Positions 42,625-51,844 of a DNA stretch of 64,000 nucleotides are shown piece after piece. The position numbers and the translations under genes were made by a program. The stretch comes from Candidatus Micrarchaeum acidiphilum ARMAN-2 (GTDB lineage: Archaea > Micrarchaeota > Micrarchaeia > Micrarchaeales > Micrarchaeaceae): the NCBI GenBank assembly GCA_009387755.1, contig GG697240.1, forward strand, positions 188,001 to 252,000, read 5' to 3'. Position 1 is the first letter of the stretch. Every line of letters starts with the position of its first letter. The notes beneath the pieces are model-generated. The model was not told the DNA's origin. It searched no databases and saw only the letters and a list, made by a program, of their open reading frames with translations.

Positions 42625-43725
42625 TCATATTTGTATTTTTCTAGCAAGAGCATGATAATAAGCAATTATGGGTGCTTTTATGAGCTTGTATCTGCCCCTG
42701 CTGATTTTCTTTATGACTTTTAGTCTCACGAGTCTGCCTACATAAACCGCAGAGACCCCGGCATTCAGAAGCTCTGCGCTTGTAAAGTATTGCTTATTCA
42801 GCTTCGCTATCTTAAAGAATGACACTATATCATTATCAGAAGCGCTTTTTATTTCGTTGTTTAGCCACGGCCGACCTATGTCTAATGCCGTTTCCAGTGT
42901 TTTATCTACACGCTCTTTTGTTATCGTTCCTTCTATGTAACTAGCCGCAGCTATGCACTGCACTAGGTATGGATATCCACTCGAAAGATCGTTCACTTTA
43001 TTTATTGCTTCGTCGCTCCAGTTTGTTTCAGTGCCTTTTACAGGCTCGTCCAATACCTCCTTCAGTTCATTTAATGTAAATGATCCCAAATTGAAACTGG
43101 CTCCGGAGAATACTCTTGCTATCGGTGAATAATCTCTTATCAGTCTCTCTTCAAAATCCTCGCCGCCAGATACTACAAGTAGCAGCGGTATCTTTGCCTG
43201 CGCTTCTACTATCGTTTTAAGCTCTCCAAGCGCTTCGGAGCTTAAGTAATCCGCATCATCTATTTCAATCATTATGAAATCCACGCTCGGAACATTGTCG
43301 CGTACCTTTTGCCATAAATAATAGGGGCTATTTTCTTCTTCAGTTTTCAAATCAAGATCTAAAAGCGGTGTATGTACCGAAGAGATTTTCTCTTTCACAC
43401 CGTTTATAACTCCTTTCACACCCAATCTTTTTTTTACTGCTTCTACAACTTCTTCTGATATTAAACGGTATAAATCTCTCTCCGTTGTTGTGCTTCCAAG
43501 CCGGCGGTATATGACAATGCCTTTTTGCTTGCTCTCTGCTTCTGCTTTGATTTTGTATAACATCGATGTTTTGCCTATGCCTCTGTAACCATATACGAGT
43601 ACGCCTGCAGATCTGCGATAACTTATCGCACCATCTATTTTCTCATTTACTATGCGCAGATACTCTTTTCTGCCACCGAAGTAATTCGGGTCAGCTGGAT
43701 TCTGCGGATTATATGGATTTGGCAT
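42625..43725 (-). CDS. Archaeal-type AAA/STAND ATPase (PF01637-like)
   Basis: 366 residues. Near the N-terminus NPADPNYFGGRKEYL is the characteristic domain start of archaeal ATPases. Walker A is GYRGIGKTSML (about 46) and Walker B is FIMIEIDDADYL (about 150). A winged-helix C-terminus (FTSAELLNAGVSAVYVGRLV) follows. Such ATPases are abundant in archaea and often travel as lone accessory genes; they are thought to act as NTP-dependent switches. This gene is bracketed by hairpin repeats B and C. TTTATAAATATTTATAAA-type sequence just upstream of ATG 43725 can serve as promoter. Confidence 0.82.
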   Translation of the reverse strand: MPNPYNPQNPADPNYFGGRKEYLRIVNEKIDGAISYRRSAGVLVYGYRGIGKTSMLYKIKAEAESKQKGIVIYRRLGSTTTERDLYRLISEEVVEAVKKRLGVKGVINGVKEKISSVHTPLLDLDLKTEEENSPYYLWQKVRDNVPSVDFIMIEIDDADYLSSEALGELKTIVEAQAKIPLLLVVSGGEDFEERLIRDYSPIARVFSGASFNLGSFTLNELKEVLDEPVKGTETNWSDEAINKVNDLSSGYPYLVQCIAAASYIEGTITKERVDKTLETALDIGRPWLNNEIKSASDNDIVSFFKIAKLNKQYFTSAELLNAGVSAVYVGRLVRLKVIKKISRGRYKLIKAPIIAYYHALARKIQI

Positions 43726-44037
43726 GATATAATATCGTTTATAAATATTTATAAATGCTTCTATAATGTATTTTTTATAGCATCCTGGCCGGCTTTGTTC
43801 AAAAAGTCAAATTTTGTTTATACGGTCGGACTTAATCAACAAAGCCCTGCTTATACAAAGATTTATATATCTAAGACAACAATATCCAACTGCATATGAA
43901 GATATTGGACATTACTTGAAAGTGTACTGCTTTTATAGTTATTCCGTTGCAGAGGATAGGCATGGAATCGTACCAAGTTTGTATCGCTTAAAGGTAGTTG
44001 GCTGGTATTGCGTATGTCATACACCAACGGTGTTTAA
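43726..44037. other. Intergenic region with hairpin repeat C
   Basis: Contains the ATPase promoter (43738-43755), hairpin repeat C (43791-43846) and about 190 bases before the helicase gene in which short frames are open, but no convincing protein or start is seen. A TTTATATATC element at 43861-43870 may be a promoter. Confidence 0.5.
43791..43846. repeat. Dispersed hairpin repeat, copy C
   Basis: A shorter copy: GGCTTTGTTCAAAAAGTC, then one more unit (TTTTGTTTATACGGTC), then GGACTTAATCAACAAAGCC. The terminal GGCTTTGTT/AACAAAGCC arms are perfect inverted repeats. It lies upstream of the ATPase gene, in the same orientation as copy B on the other side. Confidence 0.7.
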
Positions 44038-45342
44038 TTGAACGAATTTGAAGATATAGGAATAAGCAAGCGCTTAGCCAGTGGCCTAAGCGCGATTGGA
44101 ATAACTGCGCCGACAGACGTCCAGAGGGAATCAATACCAAAGGTTCTTTCAGGAAGGGACATCATAGTGCGCGCAAAGACAGGCACTGGAAAGACCTACG
44201 CGTTTCTGCTGCCGATAATGGAAAAAATCAGCAGGGGCAGGGATATAGAGGCTCTGATACTTGCGCCAACCAGGGAGCTCGCGGTCCAGATATTCGAAAG
44301 CGGCTACAAGCTCAGGGACAACGAGATCAGAGCGGTAGTTGCGTACGGCGGAGTATCGATTAACATGCAGATGCAGAAGATATCCAGAGGCTGCAACATA
44401 CTTATAGGCACCCCGGGCAGGATACTAGATCTTATAAGCAGGGGCGTACTTGACCTTGAAAAGGTAAAATACCTGGTGCTGGACGAAGCCGACATAATGC
44501 TCGACATGGGATTTATAGATGACGTGAAGGATATAGTCAGGCACACAGGAAGAGGCAGACAGACGATGTTTTTCTCAGCGACGATACCGCGCGAGCTGCA
44601 CAGCCTGGCTAACGAATTCATGAGGAATCCGGAGTTTATATCCGTAGGCGAAAAGGAGGACAGCATAGTAAATACCATATCCCATACCTACTGCGAAGTT
44701 GGCAGGAACGAGAAATTCAGCGCTTTGCTGGCATATATCGATGAATACAAGCCCAAAAAGACCATAATATTCGCAGAAACTAAGTTCGGCGCTGAGATTC
44801 TTGCAAGCGCCCTTAGGAACGCCGGCTATGAAAGCCTTCTGATGCACGGGGGGCTTTCGCAGAACAGAAGGGAGAACACGCTGAACAATTTTAAGACCGA
44901 TGCAACGATGCTGGTTACCACCAACGTAACAGCAAGGGGAATAGACATAAGGGACATAAGCGACGTTATAAACTACGACTGCCCTGACAACCCAAGGGTT
45001 TACCTGCACAGGGTCGGAAGGTCGGCCAGGATGGGCGCCGACGGAAGGGCGTTCAGCATAATAACGCACCAGCAGAGGAACCTGATATCCGACATAGAGT
45101 ATATGGCAAAGATTGATGTTAAGGAGTTAAGGCTCAATGTGGGCAAATACTCCGAAGTCGCTGCCCGGGCCTTTTCTGCAGCAAGGCCGGAAAGGAGGGA
45201 ATCGAGGTTCGGCGGGCGCGGAGGGCGTACAGGCGGAGGCTATCACGACAGGGATAGAAGATCGGCCCCGCAGCACGGGAATTTCAGGAGGCAAAATTTC
45301 AGGAGAAGGGGTTTCAGGCAGGAAGGATACGACCGCTCCTGA
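44038..45342 (+). CDS. DEAD-box RNA helicase
   Basis: 434 residues starting at TTG 44038, with GGTG 6 bases upstream. Motifs: Q-motif FEDIGISKRL, Walker A AKTGTGKT, PTRELA, TPGRILDL, DEAD (about 149), SAT, ARGIDI and HRVGRSAR, all in the correct order. The C-terminal 45 residues are Arg/Gly-rich (FGGRGGRTGGG), an RNA-binding tail like those of bacterial CsdA/RhlE and eukaryotic homologues. It unwinds RNA duplexes in ribosome assembly or mRNA turnover. Confidence 0.93.
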   Translation: MNEFEDIGISKRLASGLSAIGITAPTDVQRESIPKVLSGRDIIVRAKTGTGKTYAFLLPIMEKISRGRDIEALILAPTRELAVQIFESGYKLRDNEIRAVVAYGGVSINMQMQKISRGCNILIGTPGRILDLISRGVLDLEKVKYLVLDEADIMLDMGFIDDVKDIVRHTGRGRQTMFFSATIPRELHSLANEFMRNPEFISVGEKEDSIVNTISHTYCEVGRNEKFSALLAYIDEYKPKKTIIFAETKFGAEILASALRNAGYESLLMHGGLSQNRRENTLNNFKTDATMLVTTNVTARGIDIRDISDVINYDCPDNPRVYLHRVGRSARMGADGRAFSIITHQQRNLISDIEYMAKIDVKELRLNVGKYSEVAARAFSAARPERRESRFGGRGGRTGGGYHDRDRRSAPQHGNFRRQNFRRRGFRQEGYDRS

Positions 45343-45356
45343 ATCCAGCTTTATGC

Positions 45357-47093
45357 TCATTCGTGTATATACTTCGGGCCCCTGAGCGCGGATGCTATTG
45401 CAGCTACCAGCGAAAGCAGCGCTCCCAGATAGAACACCAGCCGCATTCCCGACATGAACGCCGAGCTTATTATCTTAGGGAAGAAGCTTTTTGAAGTTAT
45501 TGCAGAAACTGTAGACGAAGGCAGCGATGACAGAACGCTTGCGGGTATAAGCGTCTTCAGGGGATTGTAACCCAGGAAAGCCGAGAATATGGCGGCCGTG
45601 GGCGGCAGCGAAGCTATCGAGTTTGCGGTGCTTGCCGGTACATTTGCAGATACGAGGCCACTGTAAAGCGAATGCGGAAGGCTTATCGCGAATCCGCTTA
45701 TCAGCAGGGTGAAGAATATTGCAAGGCTGAACATGAACGACACGTTCATGAAGGTTGCCCTCATGCCAGAGCCTGAGCCGCGCCTTTCTGCGGGGAGCGA
45801 GTTCATTATCGCGGTTGTGTTCGGCGCTGCGAACAGCCCCTGCCCCACCCCGAGGAAAAATATAATAGCTGCGAACGCAACAAAATTGAACTCGGCAGGG
45901 AGCGTTGCAAGGACTAGGAAGCCGGCTACATTTACGAGCATGCCTATGGTGGAAAGAAGCCTTGCGCCGTAGCGATCTGATAGGTATCCAGACAGCGGCC
46001 CGAAAAACATGAATCCGACTATAAATGGTATCATGTCAAGTGCTGCGTCGAATGGCGTTTGCGAGAACGGCACTCCGTGCAGCGGCAGCCATATGCCCTG
46101 CAACCATATTATCAGCATGAACTGAAGGCCGCCCCTTGATATTCCTGCAAGGAAAAGGCTTATGTTGCCGAAGGTGAACGCCCTTATCTTGAAAAGCGCC
46201 ATGTTGAACATTGGGAACCTTGACTTCAATTCTATGAATACAAAAATTGCAAGCAAAAGAATCCCGATTCCGAGTAGCGACAGTATCAACGGATTTGACC
46301 ATCCCAGTGGGCTGGATCCGTACGGCAGTATGGCGTACGTTAGGGCTATAAGTATTAGGGTCAGAGATGCTGCGAATATTATGTTGCCTGACAGATCAAG
46401 CTTCTTGCTAGGGTCGAGCTTGCCGGTCTCGTGAAGCGCGAGATATGCCCATATGGTGCCTATTATCCCTATAGGCACGCTCAGCAGGAAGACTAGGTGC
46501 CAGTCTACAGTTGAAAGCAGGCCGCCAATGATAAGGCCGAGTATTCCGCCACCTACTGCTGCTATCTGGTTGAAGCCCATGGCCTTGCCGCGTTCCTTTG
46601 AGGGAAACGCGTCCGTCAGTATTGCGGTGCTGTTTGCGAAAAGGAATGCACCTCCCAGGCCCTGCAACAGCCTCAGCAGTATGAGCGAAAGCGCTCCGGA
46701 CGTGCCGCCGATGTAGAGCGATGATATGTATAGCCCTATAGATCCTATGGTAAAGATCAGGAAGCCCAGATTGTAGAGCCTTACGCGACCGTACATGTCT
46801 GACAGGCGCCCTATTGTAAGCAGTATGACTCCGGTCACTACGTTGTATCCCAGAAGCAGCCAGAGTAGGTACACTATAGATGTAGGCATAAGTGGATTTA
46901 TGTTGAGGCCCCTGAATATTGCTGGCAGCGATATTATCAGTATAGAGCCGTTTATCGATGACATTAGCGCTCCCAGGGTGGTGTTTGAAAGCGCTATCCA
47001 CTTGTAGTGCTTGCCGAATTTAAGCTCTTCAGATTCGGCAGTTTTGACTGACTCCTGCCGTGCAGCGCCTTTTATACCTGCTTTTTGATCCAT
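45357..47093 (-). CDS. MFS transporter, DHA2 (14-TM drug:proton antiporter) family
   Basis: 578 residues with about 14 hydrophobic helices. The loop 2-3 motif is GRLSDMYGRVRLYNLG, and motif C-like stretches include LRLLQGLGGAFLFAN and GFNQIAAVGGGILGLIIGG, as in EmrB/QacA-type exporters. The cytoplasmic N-terminus of about 35 residues is charged. It probably exports toxic organic compounds using the proton gradient. It is convergent with the helicase gene. Confidence 0.88.
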   Translation of the reverse strand: MDQKAGIKGAARQESVKTAESEELKFGKHYKWIALSNTTLGALMSSINGSILIISLPAIFRGLNINPLMPTSIVYLLWLLLGYNVVTGVILLTIGRLSDMYGRVRLYNLGFLIFTIGSIGLYISSLYIGGTSGALSLILLRLLQGLGGAFLFANSTAILTDAFPSKERGKAMGFNQIAAVGGGILGLIIGGLLSTVDWHLVFLLSVPIGIIGTIWAYLALHETGKLDPSKKLDLSGNIIFAASLTLILIALTYAILPYGSSPLGWSNPLILSLLGIGILLLAIFVFIELKSRFPMFNMALFKIRAFTFGNISLFLAGISRGGLQFMLIIWLQGIWLPLHGVPFSQTPFDAALDMIPFIVGFMFFGPLSGYLSDRYGARLLSTIGMLVNVAGFLVLATLPAEFNFVAFAAIIFFLGVGQGLFAAPNTTAIMNSLPAERRGSGSGMRATFMNVSFMFSLAIFFTLLISGFAISLPHSLYSGLVSANVPASTANSIASLPPTAAIFSAFLGYNPLKTLIPASVLSSLPSSTVSAITSKSFFPKIISSAFMSGMRLVFYLGALLSLVAAIASALRGPKYIHE

Positions 47094-47116
47094 CTTAACT
47101 TACCGCCATACTTTGA

Positions 47117-47941
47117 TTATTGGCCTGATGATAGGTTCTTTGAGAAAAAGCTGAGCACTCTTTCCCATGCATCTTCCGCAGCAGCCTTGTTGTACGTCCT
47201 TTCATTTGTGTCATTGAAAAATGCGTGCGCTGCCTCAGGATAAAGCTTCATTTCAAAGGCTTTGTTGTACTGCACTGCAGCTGAAAGCAGTTTGTCGACG
47301 TTTGAGCTTATCCTTATATCTTTGCCTCCATATATGCCCATTATCGGACCCTTAACGTTTTCAACCAGCGATATCGGATCCGGATTTTCTCCGTAAAATA
47401 TTATGCATGCATCTATCTTTTCGTTGCATGCAAGAAGTATGGACATGCCGCCGCCGAAGCAGAAGCCCATGCTCCCTATTTTGTCTGCGTTTACGCCATC
47501 TAATGAGCGCAGATATGCTGCGGCGCCCTTCATTTCTTCTACCAGCTTAGGCTTTGGCATTCCGCCCATAAATGCCATTTGCATTGCGGCCAGTAAACCT
47601 TGCTTGTTACCAGTCTCATATTTTTCAAGCGCTTGGGCGACGTAATCTGTGTCGCGCATCTTTTCCATTGGGAGCGTGTGCATGAATTTCATGGCTTCTG
47701 AGAGATTTTCCGAGGTAAGAACACCGGCTATTTCAGGTATAGAGAATAAGTCTGGTGCTATAGTGACATAGCCTGCACGAGCCAGCCTATCCGCCACGTC
47801 CTTTATGTGATCAGAGAGCCCGAATATCTCGTGTATAAGAATAACACCCGGTGCTGGTTTTGAAGTCTTTTCAGGTTTTGAAATGTATGCGGCTACCTCC
47901 CCGGCGCGGCTGGCATATTTTATCATCTCCCCATTTGTCAT
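47117..47941 (-). CDS. Dienelactone hydrolase family protein
   Basis: 274 residues from ATG 47941; ATG 47953 is also in frame. It is an alpha/beta hydrolase with catalytic Cys in GSMGFCFGGGMS, Asp in YGGKDIR and His in PEAAHAFFND, the Cys-Asp-His triad of dienelactone hydrolases. FGLSDHIKDVADRLARAGY is the usual N-terminal block. In bacteria it opens dienelactones from chlorocatechol breakdown; here the substrate is unknown. It sits between two MFS genes. Confidence 0.87.
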   Translation of the reverse strand: MTNGEMIKYASRAGEVAAYISKPEKTSKPAPGVILIHEIFGLSDHIKDVADRLARAGYVTIAPDLFSIPEIAGVLTSENLSEAMKFMHTLPMEKMRDTDYVAQALEKYETGNKQGLLAAMQMAFMGGMPKPKLVEEMKGAAAYLRSLDGVNADKIGSMGFCFGGGMSILLACNEKIDACIIFYGENPDPISLVENVKGPIMGIYGGKDIRISSNVDKLLSAAVQYNKAFEMKLYPEAAHAFFNDTNERTYNKAAAEDAWERVLSFFSKNLSSGQ

Positions 47942-47995
47942 TTTACCACGCATAGCATTACATTTTCTTTATTAAAATGTTTTTGCATGTTTTCT

Positions 47996-49297
47996 TTACG
48001 CTGAATTCGCAGCCTTGGCTTCTATTGCATGCCCGAATATGGCTATGCTGAGCAAGAGCAGGATGCCTGCTGCGAAGAAGCTAACCGAGAATCCAATGTA
48101 GTAGGATATGTAACCGCCAAGAAGCGCACCTATCAGCAGGGCAACGTTCATCATTGCGGTGTATATTCCTAGCTTGCTTGCTGGGTGCTCTTTTCCTACA
48201 GCCTTGAACACCATGGTATTTGATATTACATAGTAGATTGAATATGCGAAGCCTGCAGAGAGGGAATAAAGTATAGTGTTGACGATGACGAACTCTGGCC
48301 TTGAAACTGCAACTAGGAATATGGCTCCCACTAGCATATATGATACGCCTCGGAGCAGCAGCGTATTTGACAGTATCTCGGTATTGAACTTTCTGCCGAC
48401 GAACCTGTTTGAGTATGCGAATGTGATTGTCTGAACCATTATCCCGATAGTTATTATTATGAATATCTCAAACTCTGTCAGACCGTAGTTCTTTAGGCCG
48501 GCAGGATAGACGGTATTAAACATGCCGCTGCTCAGCATGAACATGAATATGCCTATGTATATGATCCCGAGATAGGAAATTTTCTTTTTGCGGTATTCTC
48601 CTATGCTGAAAAGTTTCTTGAAAACGGATATCTTTGGCTTTGATACGAAAAGCACGGGCGTCATGAATATGCGCGTAACAAACACATGGATGTTAGATAT
48701 TATTGCCCTCCTTTCAATTTTTGTAGGCTCCGATGATATGAGCAGGACGCTCATTATTATTGAAGGGATGGCTATTACTGCGAGGAGTATTGTGAGGTAC
48801 TTTATTTCTACCAAGCCGAGCACAAATGTCGAGAAGATGTATCCCGCAGTGCTGCCTGCGCTCACCATTAGCTGCAGCCTTGAAAATTCCGAATGCCATT
48901 CGTCTGCCGGCGCGTTCTCCATTACCAGCATGTTGAGCGGAGTCGCATTAGCGCTTGTAAAGAATGATACGAGCACATAAAAGAGCACTACGAGCACTAT
49001 GGCATTGGTGAAATACATGGCAGCCGTAAAAATGGCTATTCCGAAGTAGGATATTATGATCTGGGGCTTTTCCCTTTTGAACTTGTCTATTACCTTGCCC
49101 CAGAAATATGCGGCGGGTATTACCACCAGGCTCCCGAGGGTTATCGCATATGATGCGTCTATTACATTCCCGCCGAGGTACAGTATATAAAGTATCACTA
49201 TTGTAGATATAGGGCCGTATGCCATGCTGCCCGGAAGCGTTGAATACAGCCATCTCTGACTTGGCGCCGGCTTGACGGCGCCCTCGGATTCGGTCAT
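47996..49297 (-). CDS. MFS-type transporter (12-TM)
   Basis: 433 residues with about 12 hydrophobic segments split by a central cytoplasmic loop (about 190-240, KPKISVFKKLFSIGEYRKKK). There is a weak motif A-like WGKVIDKFKREKPQ after TM2. A Pro-rich N-terminus carries no signal. Substrate unknown. Its ATG follows the stop of the upstream membrane-protein gene by 1 base, indicating an operon. Confidence 0.8.
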   Translation of the reverse strand: MTESEGAVKPAPSQRWLYSTLPGSMAYGPISTIVILYILYLGGNVIDASYAITLGSLVVIPAAYFWGKVIDKFKREKPQIIISYFGIAIFTAAMYFTNAIVLVVLFYVLVSFFTSANATPLNMLVMENAPADEWHSEFSRLQLMVSAGSTAGYIFSTFVLGLVEIKYLTILLAVIAIPSIIMSVLLISSEPTKIERRAIISNIHVFVTRIFMTPVLFVSKPKISVFKKLFSIGEYRKKKISYLGIIYIGIFMFMLSSGMFNTVYPAGLKNYGLTEFEIFIIITIGIMVQTITFAYSNRFVGRKFNTEILSNTLLLRGVSYMLVGAIFLVAVSRPEFVIVNTILYSLSAGFAYSIYYVISNTMVFKAVGKEHPASKLGIYTAMMNVALLIGALLGGYISYYIGFSVSFFAAGILLLLSIAIFGHAIEAKAANSA

Positions 49298-49298
49298 G

Positions 49299-50024
49299 TT
49301 ATCGTCTTTTGCCCTTTGGCTTTTTTAACCTGTATTTGCCGCTTGACGCGAACACGAGCACGGCGAAGATTGCAGCCCCAGAGAGATGGAGCCACCAACT
49401 CGGGTTTCCTATTATGTATGAGTATAAAGTAAAAACTGCGAGAACGTATACAAACGCGCCGAATATTATAACCTTGAATAGCCCTATAACCACGAAGTTT
49501 ATGTGATTGAGCAGGCCCCTTATGGTCATCTGCTGCGGACCTCCCGCTATTTTATGCAGTATGGAATGTGCCTCTGAAATGAGCATGTACGCTATGAGGA
49601 TTGAAAAGCAGAACCCTATTACCGAGGTTCCAGTGCTCGGCGTGCCCAGCAGCACGAAAATGATAAAAGACAATATGTATGAGGAGAGTATGCTGAAAAC
49701 GAATGTGGTCCTTACGTAGCTTTTGCCGTTTTTCAAGACGAAATCGGCAATCACCTCTGATATCAGTATGAGCAGCGCAACTACAAAGAAGTTCGATATC
49801 AGGCCGACGGTGACTGACGAGTATATGCGGCTGAAATCCTCAAGCGGACTGAACGGCGACGTAGCAAACAGGAAAAACTGGAACAGCGGCGTATTGTTGA
49901 TCCTGTAATACATTAATCCATATATTATTGAAACTGCAAGGTAGTCGATAGAGAACAATAGCGCATAGGGATATGTCGATGCCTTTTTATGCACGCCTTT
50001 TGTGTCCCAGTACTCGTAGTCCAT
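49299..50024 (-). CDS. Polytopic membrane protein, unknown
   Basis: 241 residues from ATG 50024, or 246 from ATG 50039. The TATA-like run at 50052-50064 favours the shorter form. There are about six hydrophobic segments (LLFSIDYLAVSIIYGLMYY, LISNFFVVALLILISEVIAD) and a basic C-terminus (KYRLKKPKGKRR). It is in an operon with the MFS gene that follows. No family is recognised; it may be an accessory subunit of the transporter (inference). Confidence 0.65.
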   Translation of the reverse strand: MDYEYWDTKGVHKKASTYPYALLFSIDYLAVSIIYGLMYYRINNTPLFQFFLFATSPFSPLEDFSRIYSSVTVGLISNFFVVALLILISEVIADFVLKNGKSYVRTTFVFSILSSYILSFIIFVLLGTPSTGTSVIGFCFSILIAYMLISEAHSILHKIAGGPQQMTIRGLLNHINFVVIGLFKVIIFGAFVYVLAVFTLYSYIIGNPSWWLHLSGAAIFAVLVFASSGKYRLKKPKGKRR

Positions 50025-50173
50025 GCAACCATTTCGCATGAATATTGTTTCGAATTTTATTTATGCCTTAACCCGCTTGCGTGGTTGGCTGCAGGGCTGC
50101 GTTGCTTCCCCTAATCCCGCAAATGAGTAAAGCGTATAAACTTTCCTTTTGATGTTAGATTGGGGTGAATGAG

Positions 50174-50479
50174 ATGCCTGAACAGAACGACAGAGATAGC
50201 AAGAGAATAAAGAGAGAAGCAAGCGCAAGAAAGAGGGCCAGGGAAGCCTTCGACAGAAGCCAGATAGAAGCAGTACTTTCGGCCGCCGGCATAAAGGAGG
50301 CGAAGCCGGAAGCGATAGATGCAATAAGCGCTCTGATGGAGGAAAGGATAGCGCAGATAGCAGCAAGGTCTGCAGAGGCTGCCGAGGACAGGGAGGAAAG
50401 GCAGCTGAGCGCGGCCGCAGTGGCGGTTGCAGCGCAGAGGGAGGCAGAATCACGCAGGGCTGCCGCTGAAATAAGATAA
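50174..50479 (+). CDS. Small basic-tailed protein with histone-fold-like core
   Basis: 101 residues from ATG 50174, with GGGGTGA 5 bases upstream (GTG 50165 is in frame). Residues 1-29 are a Lys/Arg-rich tail (KRIKREASARKRAREAF). Residues 31-86 align without gaps to a typical archaeal histone: the AG turn, the long central helix (ISALMEERIAQIAARSAEAA) and the third helix (LSAAAVAVA) fall at matching positions. However, the conserved loop-2 RxT and the following Asp are not kept. A 15-residue Arg/Glu/Ala tail ends the protein. It could instead be a coiled-coil DNA- or RNA-binding protein. Confidence 0.5.
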   Translation: MPEQNDRDSKRIKREASARKRAREAFDRSQIEAVLSAAGIKEAKPEAIDAISALMEERIAQIAARSAEAAEDREERQLSAAAVAVAAQREAESRRAAAEIR

Positions 50480-50500
50480 CAGGCACGAGCGCATATGCAG

Positions 50501-50535
50501 GGCTAGGGGATTCTTTTTACTCCTAGCCTCTTTTT
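50501..50535. terminator. Hairpin plus T-run between convergent genes
   Basis: GGCTAGG (50501-50507) pairs with CCTAGCC (50522-50528), followed by TTTTT at 50531-50535. The loop also contains TTTTT. It sits between the histone-like gene and the malic-enzyme gene, which converge here, so it may stop transcription from the plus strand. Confidence 0.6.
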
Positions 50536-50554
50536 GTATGTCATTTCCGGGCGG

Positions 50555-51844
50555 TCATTTTATAAGGAGCTTACTGAGCTTTTTTTCCAGCTTCGAGTAC
50601 CTGGCAAGCCTTTCTGCTATTGACCTGCGCATGGCCGACGGGTCTATTTCCTTTACCATGGTGTTGTTGGACTTCAGCGCAGCCTCGCCTATGGCCACTG
50701 CGACGTTCTCCACGACCCTGCGCATCTCCTTCCTGTTTGAAGGGTCAGGCAGTATGTGCTCTACGGCCAAGTTCTTGCCGGCAGCCTGGGAAAGCGCCTT
50801 TGCGGCGTAATATAGCAGGTCGTATTTTATCTTTATTACCCTTGCGTCGAGTATGCCGCGCATTATGGCCGGGAAGGACAGCACGTTGTTGACCTGATTG
50901 GGCTTGCCGCTCTGGCCCGTGGCTGCCACGAATGCCCCTGCTGCCTTCGCATCCTCATATCCTATTTCTGGTACCGGGTTAGCCAGCGCGAATACTATTG
51001 GCTTGTCGCCCATTAGCGATATGAGGTTTTTGTTGAATGAGCCGGCTGAGCTTACGCCTATAAGCACGTCTGCGTTTTTCACGGCATCCTCTAGGGTGCC
51101 GCTTTTCTTGGAGGGGTTTGTGGCCTTCGCTATTTCATCCTTGTACTTGTTCATGTTCTCCTGCCTGCCCTCATAGATAATGCCTGCCTTGTCTAGCACG
51201 AGTATGTTTTTTACTCCCATGTAGTTCAGCATCCTAACTTCTCCGAGGCCGGCGGCGCCGGCTCCGTTTATTACTATGTTTATGTTCTTTATCGTCTTGC
51301 CGGCCAGCTTCAGCGCGTTTATCAGCCCAGCGGTTATTACAACCGAGGTGCCATGCTGGTCGTCATGGAATACAGGTATGCCGAGCGAATCTGAAAGCGA
51401 ATCGACTATGTCGAAGCACTTAGGTGACTCTATGTCCTCTATGTTTACCGCGCCGAACGTGGGCGCTATGTTTTTTACGAATTTTATTATCTCCTGTTCG
51501 TCGGTTGTGCCTATGCACAGCGGTATCGCGTCGACCGCGCCGAACTTCTTGAACAGCAGCGCCTTGCCCTCCATGACAGGCAGGCCGGCTTCGGGGCCGA
51601 TGTTGCCCAGACCGAGTATCCTGGTGCCATCAGAAACTATGGCTATGGTGTTTGACTTCCAGGTGTAATCGTATGCGGCTTCCTTGTTGGCCTTTATGGC
51701 TTCTGAGACGAATGCGACCCCTGGCGTGTAGTACGTAGCCAGGTCATTTCCGGTGTTAAGCGTCACCTTAGGCGCGGTCTCTATCTTTCCCTTGGCCTTC
51801 TTATGAAGATCAAGCGCCTCTTCGTTTGTTACCATGTCTATCAT
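50555..51844 (-). CDS. Malic enzyme (decarboxylating malate dehydrogenase)
   Basis: 429 residues, the length of the short prokaryotic form without a phosphotransacetylase domain (ATG 51835 is an alternative start). Motifs: TPGVAFVSEAI, SDGTRILGLGNIGPEAGLPV, the metal/substrate block NIEDIESPKCF, HDDQHGTS, and the Rossmann NINIVINGAGAAGLG. It converts malate to pyruvate and CO2 with NAD(P)+. It starts where the fumarase gene ends, so malate from fumarase can be turned into pyruvate by its neighbour. Confidence 0.93.
   Translation of the reverse strand: MIDMVTNEEALDLHKKAKGKIETAPKVTLNTGNDLATYYTPGVAFVSEAIKANKEAAYDYTWKSNTIAIVSDGTRILGLGNIGPEAGLPVMEGKALLFKKFGAVDAIPLCIGTTDEQEIIKFVKNIAPTFGAVNIEDIESPKCFDIVDSLSDSLGIPVFHDDQHGTSVVITAGLINALKLAGKTIKNINIVINGAGAAGLGEVRMLNYMGVKNILVLDKAGIIYEGRQENMNKYKDEIAKATNPSKKSGTLEDAVKNADVLIGVSSAGSFNKNLISLMGDKPIVFALANPVPEIGYEDAKAAGAFVAATGQSGKPNQVNNVLSFPAIMRGILDARVIKIKYDLLYYAAKALSQAAGKNLAVEHILPDPSNRKEMRRVVENVAVAIGEAALKSNNTMVKEIDPSAMRRSIAERLARYSKLEKKLSKLLIK

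Noticed and set aside
43850-44037. Short plus-strand frame before the helicase gene
   Set aside because: It overlaps hairpin repeat C at its start, has no ribosome site or known motif, and merely runs into the helicase leader.
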